Shown: positions 39,419 to 49,500 of the stretch, piece after piece
How the letters are laid out: each line of letters begins with the position of its first letter
How positions within the stretch are numbered: position 1 is the first letter of the stretch
Assembly (NCBI GenBank): GCA_033064195.1
Contig: JARBJD010000093.1
Coordinates: 1-64,000, forward strand
DNA length: 64,000 bases
Direction: 5' to 3'
Source of the DNA: Blattamonas nauphoetae
Lineage: Eukaryota > Preaxostyla > Oxymonadida
Position numbers and translations under genes: made by a program
Notes under the pieces: generated by a model
The model's input: only the letters and a program-made list of their open reading frames with translations
What the model was told of the DNA's origin: nothing
The model's database searches: none

Positions 39419-42064
39419 TCAATCAAATAAAGAGCCAACAACAACACCCTCATCCTCGTCGGCGATTTCCGGAACGATCACTGGACGAAGTTGATATGAA
39501 TATGTGTATTTGAACAAACTGTTCACTCCGAAACCCCACCGCAGAGCCAAAGCACATTTGGAGAAGTGGGCCTCGCTGACATCTTCCACTCCTTCCTCAC
39601 CCAGCGTGTTTTTCCATTCCACTGTCGTCGACAACAATCCCCACTCCCTGATCCGCGAGGGGTTTCGGAGGGAGACGGGATTTTGGCTGTTCGGATCGCG
39701 ACTCATCCAGAGTTCCTGTTGAGGATCCAGCTCCATCAGACGAACAGCGAGAAGAGCACACAGTGACATCATCTGCGAAGGCGATGAGTGAGACAGTAGA
39801 AGACGAATCAACTCCACATCGTCTGGAAACAAGGTCCAGGCATATCTGAAATAATTGTGCTGAAAGCTGGGAATGAACACTCGTTCAGGTCGAACCAGCA
39901 TCAGCATTGTGTAACCAATCCCGATCACTGCGGGCAATCGTCCTGCAAAGAATCCGTGAAAGAATCTGTCGTTCGGACCCACCATCGATTGCCACTCGGC
40001 TTTCAGCTGTTCAGCCGTCGTGATTCGGGGAAGGCGTTTGAACCAGATGACCAATCGGAGATCAGTTGCGATTGAAGATGGAAGGGCTTTGAGAAACGCT
40101 TCAGACAGATCGAGCGGGTTGTGGCGTTGAGACTTGTCGAATGTCAGAATGGAGGACACGTGTGATTCGACAAGGAAGTCAAGCACAGTTGGGAGTGTTT
40201 GGAGTTCGGTCAACTCAGCGAGAGGGAGGGGAAAGGAAGAGAAAATTGGGCTGCCGGAATTTTTGGTGTGATGGATGCCAAAGAACGATTTTTGGATGAT
40301 TTCTTCGAGTGATTGGGAGTGGAAGGACTTCACCATCTTGAAGAGCGAGAGGAGGATGATCACAGCATCTGTGTCGACGAGTGATGGCGAGACGACCACA
40401 GTCAGACAACTCAAATCCTCAAAAACTCCGCCCCACAACTTGTTCTCATCAAACACCATTTCTTCTCCTCCCTGACTCTTCCATTCCTCCTTCGCCCTCA
40501 CAAACACAGAGGCTAGCAGCATCGGCAGGGATTCTGTCACCATGTTGAAGAAAGGGCGTGTTGCCTCCTCAATCATGCGAATGGTCTCTCCAAAATTGGG
40601 TCTGGTGGGTCCCAATTCCAACTCCTCTCTTCTCCTTCCTTCGAAAAGTGTCATGAATCGAAGAAGAGTCGTCAACGCTTTCGGCGACAGCTCAGAAAGA
40701 GGACGATTGACCAAATCCCAAAGCGGCACAGCCAGATCGACGAAGAACGGAATGCGATGATAAGGCGAGCCCCACGACGACTGAGACGTGAGCATCTGGT
40801 CGATCATGTCGAAGATGAACCAGTTAGCGTTCGGATTGGTTGGATCGGCCAACATTCGTCCCATTTTCCGCGTTGGCAACTGCTCCCCGAAATACCTCTC
40901 CGTGTCTGACGTCGCAAGTGCCCACAACCGAACAAGGCACTCGTTGTCTCGCCCAGAATTCTCCGAAGCAAGAAATTCTCCGATCCATTGGTCCACCAGC
41001 GATTGGACTTGCTGTTTCGGAGGGAAGTCTATTCGATGAAAAGCATACGATGCAGATGTGAGAGAGCCCCTCATGGTTTTCTGAATCCTCTGTGCCAACC
41101 AGATTGGCGTGTCCACACTTTCGAAGAGGAAAGTGTTGAAGAAGGCATTCACCATTTCGGTGTCGATGGGCTGGCCATATCCACCTCCCAAGTTGAATGG
41201 ATGCGAGAAACTGGTTTCCAGCGAGCCTTGTCCGTGTTGTGGGAAGAATGGATAATAACGAAGGATATATGTCCACAATTGTTTGAGAATGGGCGTGACA
41301 GTGTGGAGGTGATGTGGTTTGATGGATGAATGGCTGAACATGCGCTGGGCACTGTGGAGGGCAACCATCATCGCGTCGAGCAAGTGTGCTTTGGAGTGAT
41401 GGGAAAGAGAGTCAGATGGTGTCAATGATAGTGATTTTTGGTCCAGACGAGCTGAAAGTGACGAGAGGAGGAGAATCGAGAGTTTAGCGTGGAGAAGATC
41501 TCGGAGGAAAGCAGATTGACAAGATTGATTGTTTGGATCCTCATCCTGTTCATTTTCCCTCACAGCAATTGAATGATTGTCCAGAACAAGCTGACAAGCT
41601 TCAACAAAACAAGTATCGTCGTCCAGATCCGCCAACCAATCGACCGTCATTTCCGCCAGATGCGCCTTCATTCCAGTGCGAAATAGAATGTCATGCAGTT
41701 CATTCTCATCCAATGTTGTCACACTCTGAAGCAAAGAGTGTGCATATTTCGCTATTTCAGAGTTTGAGCAAAGCGTCAGAAGTGCCAATTGGTGAAGACA
41801 AGGAATGAAGGGAATGAACGCAGTATTAGTGTCCACATGCTGTTGAGAGAGATAAGCATTGTGAAGAACATCCAGGAACTGGAGGAATATAATTAGAGAC
41901 TGTTCGTCACGAGTCAAAATCAGTTTTGAGGCAGACACAGGAGTACTCACTATCATCTCACTATCCTCCACAATGGAGAATATCATGCCGTCGTAGGGCA
42001 CATATTGGAATATTTGACACTGAGATACTCGTCGATGACTTGTTCGATCGAAGGATTTCGCCAA
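39419..42064 (-). CDS. Large alpha-helical protein of unknown function, 881 residues
   Basis: The longest uninterrupted minus-strand gene of the window apart from the receptor-like one. Almost all of it looks helical, with leucine-rich helices and no signal peptide or membrane segment. Examples are LLHAKLSILLLSSLSARLDQ (residues 200-220), VTPILKQLWTYILRYYPFFP, IDMVDQML-like sequence and ELIRLLLSHSSPSQMMSLCALLAVRLMEL split across the C-terminal part. A HEAT/ARM-like solenoid is plausible. A 72-nt segment near residues 37-60, from GTGAGTACTCC to TTCCTCCAG, has good intron signals and length divisible by 3, so the spliced product may be about 24 residues shorter. Ser-rich coding-like sequence upstream (42070-42240) suggests that the true N-terminus is further upstream. 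Confidence 0.65.
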   Translation of the reverse strand: MAKSFDRTSHRRVSQCQIFQYVPYDGMIFSIVEDSEMIVSTPVSASKLILTRDEQSLIIFLQFLDVLHNAYLSQQHVDTNTAFIPFIPCLHQLALLTLCSNSEIAKYAHSLLQSVTTLDENELHDILFRTGMKAHLAEMTVDWLADLDDDTCFVEACQLVLDNHSIAVRENEQDEDPNNQSCQSAFLRDLLHAKLSILLLSSLSARLDQKSLSLTPSDSLSHHSKAHLLDAMMVALHSAQRMFSHSSIKPHHLHTVTPILKQLWTYILRYYPFFPQHGQGSLETSFSHPFNLGGGYGQPIDTEMVNAFFNTFLFESVDTPIWLAQRIQKTMRGSLTSASYAFHRIDFPPKQQVQSLVDQWIGEFLASENSGRDNECLVRLWALATSDTERYFGEQLPTRKMGRMLADPTNPNANWFIFDMIDQMLTSQSSWGSPYHRIPFFVDLAVPLWDLVNRPLSELSPKALTTLLRFMTLFEGRRREELELGPTRPNFGETIRMIEEATRPFFNMVTESLPMLLASVFVRAKEEWKSQGGEEMVFDENKLWGGVFEDLSCLTVVVSPSLVDTDAVIILLSLFKMVKSFHSQSLEEIIQKSFFGIHHTKNSGSPIFSSFPLPLAELTELQTLPTVLDFLVESHVSSILTFDKSQRHNPLDLSEAFLKALPSSIATDLRLVIWFKRLPRITTAEQLKAEWQSMVGPNDRFFHGFFAGRLPAVIGIGYTMLMLVRPERVFIPSFQHNYFRYAWTLFPDDVELIRLLLSHSSPSQMMSLCALLAVRLMELDPQQELWMSRDPNSQNPVSLRNPSRIREWGLLSTTVEWKNTLGEEGVEDVSEAHFSKCALALRWGFGVNSLFKYTYSYQLRPVIVPEIADEDEGVVVGSLFD

Positions 42065-42751
42065 GTCGACGTAGAACCTTCAAAAGATCAATACACAAGA
42101 ATCAAACCTGACATCTCACATCCTGTGATATGCTAGCATCGCTGACACGGGATAAAATGTCGGTAAAATGGCCTGAACAATCAAAAGAACTCGGTGATGA
42201 TTGTGGAGTTATGTCGCCATCCAATTGATCCTTTGAGATCCTGACAACAAGGGATTCCAGGAGACTGATCTATAGGTAAAGAATTAAGGAGAATTAAAGA
42301 GGAGTGACTTTCAGAGATGAAACAGACAATTTTGACTTCAGCTGCATTCATCTCATTCGGCATACCGAGCGAGCTTGACATGGCAAATATAGGAATTTCG
42401 GGCTTCACGATCATCTCCAACAGTTTCAATCGTGTGGTATGGCAGTGTTGACGATCGAGATGTTGATGCGAGTATATATGGGTCGATCAATTTTTTCGTT
42501 GTTCTTCAGCTCCTTTCTCTCATTTCAGATTCCAGATCGATATCATTGTGACTATTCTCGGTGTAGGTTGCACATGAATGTTCATTCTTGTTTCAATTTG
42601 GCTATATGTCACTATTCGAACATTTCGACGTGTATCTAGGCAAGTTTCAATTTTGTACGACAAATTATCGAAAAGAGTGAGTTGTGAAAGGTGATGAGAT
42701 GAGTTAACTGTCTACCGTTCCAACCCTACCCATTTCACCCATCCCATATTC

Positions 42752-42960
42752 ACTTTCGTCCCTTCCCGGCATCTCTTCACCTTTCACTCAATCAGACATG
42801 TCTGTGATTGCAAAGAGTGATTGTTAGTTCGATTGCGTTGTCCATCTCGTAGAATGGCGAGAGTGGTTGCGAAGGAGAAGGAGAGTGTGGCGAGCATCGA
42901 GCGAGACTGGCGAGAGAGAATCTCAATCGTTCCGGAAAACCAAATCATGAGGTGATGTCA
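42752..42960. repeat. Duplicated segment, copy 1
   Basis: Starts CACTTTCGTCCCTTCCCGGC and is almost identical to 45401-45605. It lies directly downstream of a full copy of the 350-residue gene family, and its counterpart lies downstream of a truncated copy. Confidence 0.8.
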
Positions 42961-43043
42961 GAGTCGACAAAGATTACACATCAACAGAGTTGTCCAAAAG
43001 AAGTCACAAACAGTTCGAAACGATCGCTGGCTTCTATCTGTGT

Positions 43044-44117
43044 CTATCCACGCCGTGGAAGGTTCATACCCAGCAGGTTGTTCCAGTCAATCGAGTAGGC
43101 AACAACCGATCTTCCATCGAATTCTTTCTGGTCGTTTTGCAGCTTTTCCTCAATCACATCTTCGATCCCCTCCATTCTCAGCATTTGGCGGACTCTCTTC
43201 CACCTCTGTCGTTCTTCTCCTCGTTTTTCGTTCCATTGCCGCTGGGCAAGGTTCATGAAATACAGACAATCATTGATCGAGTCTTCATTTTCGAAGAATG
43301 TGAGACAACTCGGGATCGTGAGAAAGACTGGCACACGAAGAACAAATTCCATTGTCGGTTGATAAGAAGAACTTATTTGGATGAGGCGGACGAGGAGAAC
43401 CAGAAAATACTTGGATTGGTCACCATTGATGATCGAAAAGCGGTTCATGCACAAATGCCAAATATACTTCTCGGATGGGGCAACAACTTGCGTCAATACC
43501 GTCTTGAAAACAGCTTGTTGTTCATCGTCACCTTCAAATGTAAGGTCTGCGAGGCCATATGGAGTTGCAATCCAGAAAGAACTGCTGATGCTTGAAATGA
43601 CACCAGTGTGGATATCTTCTGCTTCTGCCAAAGAAAGAGACTGGGGATTGAGAGTGACGATGAGTTGAGGGATCAGATCAGCTTTAATGAGAGTAAGATT
43701 GACTTGAGCTGAACTGTTGAGGATCAGATCTCTGAGCAGCTTCATTGCTGTTCTGGTGACTACATGATTAGCAGAAGAGACAATTACCACGATTGACTGT
43801 ACGAAGTCTCTCAAAGATTCATCAGCGAACGACGCAAGAGTGCGGAGCACAATGTCACCACAATCTTCATTCAGTGGATACATAGATTGAAAAAATTGCA
43901 CGGCCTTAGCTTCCAAAGAGTCATCAAGAGCAGGTTGGAGTTTCAGAGTGGCAACGAGAGATCGAAAGACAATGGCATCTTCACCTTCTGACTCAGCTTG
44001 ATCTTCGCGCCAATTCAGGAAAGGAACACATTCTGGAGATAATGCCAAAGGGGATAATGCCAATTCAGTGCGTGTTGTACTTGAGGAGTCTTCTATTTTC
44101 TTGGTTAACGTGTTCAT
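43044..44117 (-). CDS. 350-residue helical family, copy A
   Basis: A product of 357 residues with the family landmarks in order: PLALSPECVPFLNW (residues 22-36), FRSLVATLKLQPALDDSLEA (50-70), AMKLLRDLILNSSAQ, KADLIPQLIVTLNPQSLSLA (about 145-165), YIWHLCMNRFSIINGDQS, PVFLTIPSCLTFFENEDSIN, MLRMEGIEDVIEEKL and the end GMNLPRRG. Paired helices with Leu at regular spacing suggest an ARM/HEAT-like solenoid. I recall many such genes in Blattamonas. The function is not known to me. No signal peptide or membrane helix. The TAG stop is shared with the other copies. Sequence for about 120 bp beyond the stop is conserved between copies. Confidence 0.8.
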   Translation of the reverse strand: MNTLTKKIEDSSSTTRTELALSPLALSPECVPFLNWREDQAESEGEDAIVFRSLVATLKLQPALDDSLEAKAVQFFQSMYPLNEDCGDIVLRTLASFADESLRDFVQSIVVIVSSANHVVTRTAMKLLRDLILNSSAQVNLTLIKADLIPQLIVTLNPQSLSLAEAEDIHTGVISSISSSFWIATPYGLADLTFEGDDEQQAVFKTVLTQVVAPSEKYIWHLCMNRFSIINGDQSKYFLVLLVRLIQISSSYQPTMEFVLRVPVFLTIPSCLTFFENEDSINDCLYFMNLAQRQWNEKRGEERQRWKRVRQMLRMEGIEDVIEEKLQNDQKEFDGRSVVAYSIDWNNLLGMNLPRRG

Positions 44118-44570
44118 TCTGATGGAATCTGAGAATAATCACTCGCTATGGGCTAAGACAATCAGCAACACAAGCGAACGAAATGAAATTGTCGTGCGAA
44201 AGGAAGAATAAAAATCGGCACGAGTGGACTTTCTGGGCCAAAGGTGATCGAGGTGTGTTGTGACATTGTAGTTCATCGAGGCTATTCTCTCGTAATAAAT
44301 TGTCGAATATGGATGTGAACACGTTTTATTTTCAAAATGTTGAGAATACTGTCGAGATCGTCTCAGAGAATGTCACGATCATTCGATCGTGTTTGATGAG
44401 GTCGATCGGCGAACTATATCACTTCATCTTTACGCTTTCTTGATTCATTTCAACTTTATGTCTCGTATTTTCTTTCAATTTTTCAAAACATAGCGATTGA
44501 TCATGATGTATCGTGAAGTGACAATCTACTGCAGTTCTCCCTTCAAGACACCAATTTTTTGGAAGTGAAC

Positions 44571-44646
44571 GTGCGGCGCGTTTGGCCTAGCGGTAGCCAA
44601 CCCCTCTGTCGACTGTTGTGCTCGGGGTTCGACTCCCGCCGAGCAC
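44571..44646 (+). tRNA. tRNA-like sequence, anticodon not assignable
   Basis: 76 bases with a good A box (TGGCCTAGCGGTAG) and B box (GGTTCGACTCC) of internal RNA polymerase III promoters, followed by TTTTTT soon after. The cloverleaf is poor: the acceptor stem pairs for only four base pairs unless a bulge is allowed. A strong competing hairpin exists (TGTGCTCGG with CCGAGCACA). It may be a tRNA pseudogene, a tRNA-derived SINE head or a tRNA I cannot fold by hand. It lies 130 bp from a better tRNA on the other strand. Confidence 0.4.
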
Positions 44647-44774
44647 AACTTTTTTGCCACTACTTAGAGTTTTTTGGCCCAGAAAGTCCACCCTTGCCTA
44701 AAAATCATTCAGTGTTCCGAAAGAGGAACCCACCAACGACTTTACGAGACGAAAAGAAATGAAAAACAAAATGA

Positions 44775-44857
44775 TGCCCATTGCGGGAGTTGAACCCACG
44801 ACCTTCGCGGTTGATGTAATTAAAGTGCGATGCTCTTCCACTCTGAGCTAAACGAAC
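44775..44857 (-). tRNA. tRNA with enlarged or intron-containing anticodon loop
   Basis: The acceptor stem pairs over seven positions (GTTCGTT with AATGGGC, with G-U pairs). The D arm is GCTC...GAGC and the T arm GTGGG TTCAACT CCCGC. The A box (TAGCTCAGAGTGG) and B box (GGTTCAACTCC) are both good. The anticodon arm is TCGCA followed by 17 bases and CGCGA, so the loop is about 9-10 bases too long and the inner pair is A-C. A 9-nt intron at the usual 37/38 position would leave TTA in the anticodon place, but other placements are possible. The overall form is closest to the Ile/Lys type of eukaryotic tRNA. Confidence 0.7.
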
Positions 44858-45109
44858 ATCAAATTATGGTTTCTGTTCATCCTCTTTCTTCTTCATCAAA
44901 TCCCCTTTCAAAATATCAGGTGCATGTCATATTCTGAGATGTATCTCTTTTCAAAAGAAAAGTCTCGTATTTGCTAGTGATTCGAGATAAAAAAGAGTAT
45001 CAACCTCCACACTCTCAAAATCAATAATTGCGTCTGATAGTTCGTGAGCATCGTTCTGAATCGTGTCAACTTTCAATTCCGAGCAAGCCCAAATTCGGAT
45101 AGAACTCAC

Positions 45110-45436
45110 TCAGCTGATGTTGTCCGGCACACAGTCCGTTGGCAATTCTGCCACAGGTGGTGGATCCCATGCCTTCAGATCGTCCATGTCTTTGTCCATT
45201 GGTTGAAACTTCACACGATTCCAGCGACGGTGAAAGTGCACAATCAGCACAGCCAGCACAATCACCACAACGAGGGCAAGGAGGAGAGAGGCAAGGAGTG
45301 GAATTAGCCAGCTCAGCAGTTTCTTCATTTCTTTCGACATCGCTTTCTTCTCATCAAGGTCTGGTTTGGGATCTTCTGGATCTGGTTTTGGGTTTTCTTC
45401 ACTTTCGTCCCTTCCCGGCATCTCTTCACCTTTCAC
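45110..45436 (-). pseudogene. Membrane-anchor fragment of a beta-helix receptor-like gene
   Basis: The translation contains SKEMKKLLSWLIPLLASLLL, followed by more hydrophobic residues and a basic stop-transfer (HFHRRWNR). The large gene at 57658-61365 has SKEMKKLLSWLIPLVASLLI at its membrane anchor. The fragment has neither the ectodomain nor the kinase-like part. It continues upstream into the duplicated segment at 45401-45605. It is a remnant left by local duplication. Confidence 0.65.
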
Positions 45437-45605
45437 TCAATCAGACATGTCTGTGATTGCAAAGAGTGATTGTTAGTTCGATTGCGTTGTCCATCTCGTA
45501 GAATGGCGAGAGTGGTTGCGAAGGAGAAGGAGAGTGTGGCGAGTATCGAGAGAGACTGGCAAGAGAGAATCCGAATCGTTCGGTCAAAGGAGGAGGTGAT
45601 GACAG
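45401..45605. repeat. Duplicated segment, copy 2
   Basis: Near-identical to 42752-42960 over about 200 bp. It joins a membrane-anchor fragment on one side to a truncated family copy on the other. Confidence 0.8.
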
Positions 45606-45695
45606 AGACGACAAAGATCACATACAAACAGTGTTGTCCAAAACAAGTCAGAAACAGTCCGATTTGTTCGCTGGTTCCAGTCTGTTTCTATCCAC

Positions 45696-45826
45696 GTCGT
45701 GGAAGGTTCATGCCCTGCTGGTGGTTCCAGTCAATCGAGTAGGCAACAAGACTGGCTTCAACGAACTCTTATTGGTCGTTTCGCAGCTTTTCTTCAATCG
45801 CGTCTTCGAAGCCTTCGATGAAGTTG
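45696..45826 (-). pseudogene. 350-residue helical family, truncated copy B (C-terminus only)
   Basis: About 43 codons matching the family end: FEDAIEEKLRNDQ, a TAA, then SLVAYSIDWNHQQGMNLPRRG with the usual TAG stop. Copy A reads IEDVIEEKLQNDQKEFDGRS and VVAYSIDWNNLLGMNLPRRG here. Upstream of 45826 the similarity ends sharply and unrelated sequence follows. The conserved 3' flank is present. Confidence 0.75.
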
Positions 45827-45869
45827 CGGAAGAGTCGACGACAGTGCCAGGCGAGCAGCGGACGGTGTC

Positions 45870-46910
45870 AGTGAGTGTGGAGATGAACATTCTGTTGTGG
45901 TTGCGAGTGGGATCTGCTCGAAGCCCTTCCGATACTTTCCAATATGTCCAGAACGGTCGAACCTCGTCGCCATCTCATCCGCCCATCCGAACAATCCCAT
46001 TCTCTACGATGGCAAGCAGTAACGCCGATTGGGTTTTTGGGGAAGGCAGAGACTGCGTAGGAGAAGTGAGTGGTGAAGACGAAGTTCTGATCGGGCGAGC
46101 ATTCCAAAGCGAGGATGCTGCGGTCGATGGTCAGCATCGATTGGTCCGTCTCGCTCAGGCCAGCACAGACGAGAAGCAGGTCGCCCTCTTCGCCCTCAAT
46201 TCCGATTGTTTTCGTCCAAATCGCAGGTTGCTCTCGATTAGCCAGGGATAGTTCCCACGAGTGGGTTGTCGCGCGAAGGCATGCACGTCGCTCAAGAGCA
46301 GTTTCTCCTCGCTCCTCCCTCCAAACACCCACAATCCCCCAAACGCAGAGACACTGCGAGGGTTGATGCGGGTGAGGGAACTCTGTCGATGGAGTCGGAG
46401 AGGAGAGTGCATGTCGGGTGGGGTGTCGAGGGACATCTTCATCAAGTGGCCAGCAATCGTCCCGCTGTCCACTCCCCCGCAGAGAGAGAGCGTGTTGAAG
46501 TGGTCAGAGGCGGAGTCGCAGCTGAATATCGATTTCAGGGCGACAGGATCGAGTCGCGAGGGAGGGCGTGTTTGGCGCGTGTGCAGCCTTCCACGATTCG
46601 ATGTTCGTGTCAAATTCGGATGGAATTGTCGAGTTGCCTTCGTCAGCATCTTCGAAATCAACAAGAACAATCTTGTCGACTCCATTTGTCCCGAGTCCTT
46701 CCGCACAACCTCCAAATCCGATCCACAACGAACTCGATGTTGTGCACGGCCAAGCTGGGCAATCACGAGGGAGGGGAAGAGAGTTGTAGGGTGTGGGTGG
46801 TGAGGGTGGGAAGAGTGTTGGAGGAGAGTGTTGCAACCGTCGAGGAAGACTGGTGAGAGAAAATCCCAATCCTTTCGGCAATCGAAATCACGAGGTGATG
46901 CCAGAGCCAA
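45870..46910 (-). pseudogene. Decayed host gene, possibly Kelch/beta-propeller type
   Basis: Minus-strand coding-like blocks in several frames: IVLVDFEDADEGNSTIPSEF near 46.6-46.7 kb, INPRSVSAFGGLWVFGGRSE then KLLLSDVHAFARQPTRG near 46.3 kb, and REQPAIWTKTIGIEGEEGDL with LLLVCAGLSETDQSMLTIDR near 46.1-46.2 kb. The GGLWVFGGRSEEKLLLSDVHAF segment resembles a Kelch repeat blade. Frame changes between blocks mark it as decayed or as a gene with unresolved introns. Confidence 0.4.
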
Positions 46911-46990
46911 CAGAAATCACACACAAACAGTTTTTGTTGTCCAAAACAAGTCAGAAACAGGTCGAAATGTTCGTTGGTTCCAGTCTGTTT

Positions 46991-48064
46991 CTATCCACGT
47001 CGTGGAAGGTTCATGCCCTGCTGGTTGTTCCATCCAATCGAGCGGGTAACAGTACCTCCTCCAAACGATCCGTTTTTGTCGTTTCGCAGCTTTTCTTCAA
47101 TCACATCTTCGATGCCCTCCATTCTCAACATTCGAAGCACTTTTTTCCACATCTGTCGTGCTTCTCCGCCTTTTTCGTTCCAGTCTCGCTGGTTATCGAC
47201 CGTGTCAGACAGAAAAGACCAGATTGAGTCATCATTTTCGAAGAATGTGAGACGACTTGGGATCGTGAGAACGATTGGCATATGAAGAACAACTTCCATT
47301 GTGGGTTGATAATATGGAGAGAAGCGGAGGAGTTGGGTGAGGAGTTCCATAAAACCCTCGGATTGCTCACCATCGATGATCGACAATCGGTTCACGCACA
47401 AATGGCAAATATACGTCTCGGCTGGTGCCAGAACTTTCGTCAAAGCCGTCTCCTGAACAGTGTGTTGTTCATTGTCATTTATAATTTCGGGTTGTCTGAG
47501 ACCATATTGAATTGCGAGCCAGAGTGACCAGTCGACGATTTTCATGAGATTAGTGTGGATATCTGCGGCTTTCGTAAAAGGGAGAGACAGTGGATTGAGA
47601 GTTATGATGATTAGAGGGATCAGATCAGCTTGGACGAGGGCAAGTTGACTTTTAGCGGAACACCAGTTAAGCATAATATAGATCATCTTCATTGCTGCTG
47701 TGCTGATTGACTGATGGACAGAAGACAAGAGCATCCCAAAGTACTGGACGAATGCAGTCACGGAATCATCGTAATTCGATGCAAATCTGTAGAGAAAAGC
47801 GTCAGATGTGGCTCGGGATTTCGGGTTAACAGATTTGAGCAATTTCACAGCTTTCGCTTCCAATTTGTTATCAAGCGCAGGCTGCAACTTCAATGTGGCA
47901 ACGAGAGACCGAAGTACATTTGTTTTTTCCGATTCAGATGCATCGTTTTGTTCGTTCCAATTCACGAAAGGTGAGCAATCCCTTGAAAATGGTAACTGAG
48001 AAGAGGACACAGAAGATCGAGTTGAACCTGAGGAGGTGTCTTTTTTATTGATTATCTGGCCCAT
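46991..48064 (-). CDS. 350-residue helical family, copy C
   Basis: A product of 357 residues with the family order: FSRDCSPFVNWNEQ, LRSLVATLKLQPALDNKLEA, QADLIPLIIITLNPLSLPFT, YICHLCVNRLSIIDGEQSEG, PIVLTIPSRLTFFENDDSIW, MLRMEGIEDVIEEKLRNDK and GMNLPRRG before TAG. It is more diverged than copies A and F in the middle. The first 20 residues are Ser/Thr-rich and variable between copies. Same strand and same downstream flank as the other copies, which points to repeated segmental duplication that includes the 3' region. Confidence 0.8.
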   Translation of the reverse strand: MGQIINKKDTSSGSTRSSVSSSQLPFSRDCSPFVNWNEQNDASESEKTNVLRSLVATLKLQPALDNKLEAKAVKLLKSVNPKSRATSDAFLYRFASNYDDSVTAFVQYFGMLLSSVHQSISTAAMKMIYIMLNWCSAKSQLALVQADLIPLIIITLNPLSLPFTKAADIHTNLMKIVDWSLWLAIQYGLRQPEIINDNEQHTVQETALTKVLAPAETYICHLCVNRLSIIDGEQSEGFMELLTQLLRFSPYYQPTMEVVLHMPIVLTIPSRLTFFENDDSIWSFLSDTVDNQRDWNEKGGEARQMWKKVLRMLRMEGIEDVIEEKLRNDKNGSFGGGTVTRSIGWNNQQGMNLPRRG

Positions 48065-48448
48065 TCCGTCTGATTCGGAGGTAAATCATTCGTTATGGGC
48101 AGAGAGAAGAGTAGTATGATCATTTAACGAAAAGGTGTGATCCTTGGATCACACCTTTCACTTTTTATGGTATGATCATTTTCAAACTTTTTATTTCACT
48201 TCATGGACCTCACAAACTCATACAAATTACGTTTTCATGTACATTGTTTCATTTTTCTTCAACAATCTGACATTTGGATGGGAAAACAGCTTGAGATGTA
48301 GACAGACAATAAATGTATCCATAATGTCGCTTGTCTGTCCACTCAGTTCAGAAGGTGATGAGAAGTCAGGATGGGTGTTAGAGTTGCATCCGATTTGTTG
48401 TTCAAAATGCACCGTCGTTCCATCTGCACCATCGGTCAAGTCGAACAG

Positions 48449-48617
48449 TCGTTCCATCCGCATCGTCGTTCCATCCGCATCGTCGTTCCATCCGTATCGT
48501 CGTTCCATCCGCCTCATCGTTCCATCCGCATCGTCGTTCCATCCGCATCGTCGTTCCATCCGCATCGTCGTTCCATCCGCCTCATCGTTCCATCCGCATC
48601 GTCGTTCCATCCGCAGG
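48449..48617. repeat. 17-bp minisatellite, about 10 copies
   Basis: Unit GTTCCATCCGCATCGTC with variants (GCCTCATC, GTATCGTC). A degenerate unit precedes it at about 48416. The unit is 17 bp and free of stops, so frames through it are open by chance. The same unit recurs at 49133-49227. Confidence 0.85.
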
Positions 48618-48619
48618 CT

Positions 48620-49130
48620 TCTGATTTGATCCCAGTGATCCCAGTCGGATCTGATCCCACTAAATACCTACAATACCATTTCGTTTCTTTCATTTCAAAA
48701 AAGTCTTCTTATATATGATATTTGAATGGAAAAAAAAGTAAAAAGGAAAATGGTCACTTCATAGATCATGAAAATGCAAACTTTGGGTGCTGCTGTTTCA
48801 GTTTGTTCTACAACAATAATTATTAAAACAAGTCGATAATGCGTTATTATGTCTTCTTTGATGGTTTTTTCTCACTGACAAAAGTCAATGAAGGGAATAC
48901 ATCGAAAAAAGAAGTGTTGGTGATTGTGATCGTGCGTGTTTTTGGGAAATAAGAGCTGTCTGAAATATTGAAGAGCATTATGTGAAAACAAGAAGTGAAT
49001 TGAACATGATTAATGAAGTGATAATGAGAAAATCTCAAAGGAAAAGAGTTGAAATTTGATCTCAGTCCAAATTTAGGCACTGACATCAATTGATCCCAGT
49101 TTTACCTATTTTGATGGGACTACTCAGATG
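48620..49130. other. AT-rich stretch between two minisatellite arrays
   Basis: No gene seen. GATCCCAG-type words recur at both edges (48630 and 49095). Confidence 0.4.
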
Positions 49131-49132
49131 CC

Positions 49133-49227
49133 TGTCCATCCGCATCGTCGTTCCATCCGCATCGTCGTTCCATCCGCATCGTCGTTCCATCCGCATCGTC
49201 ATTCCATCCGCATCGTCATTCCTACTG
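49133..49227. repeat. 17-bp minisatellite, about 5.5 copies
   Basis: Same unit and same orientation as the array at 48449-48617, 515 bp away. Confidence 0.8.
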
Positions 49228-49500
49228 AACAAATCGACGTATATCTGAAGGCCTTTGAACAGGACTATGAATTGACGTTCCGAGTCCGGGATTAAACTGG
49301 TTTGAAATTGGTGAGATAAACATATTCGATTCGAAACTGGACGATGTCCTATGTTCAACATTTCGGAGTTTGCGAACGGATACATGGTGTTTGTTGAGAA
49401 CGAAAGCAGGAAGAAGAGGTGCTGGAGGTGAGGGGAGCGCATAGTATCATCCCTATAGTGTTCGCAAGGGAGTCGACCCAATTTTTGATCTGTCTCGTCA

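Noticed and set aside
40824-41364. Several frames on both strands within 39.4-42.1 kb
   Set aside because: They are shadows of the 881-residue minus-strand gene. Their compositions are Arg/Ser-rich and no context supports them.
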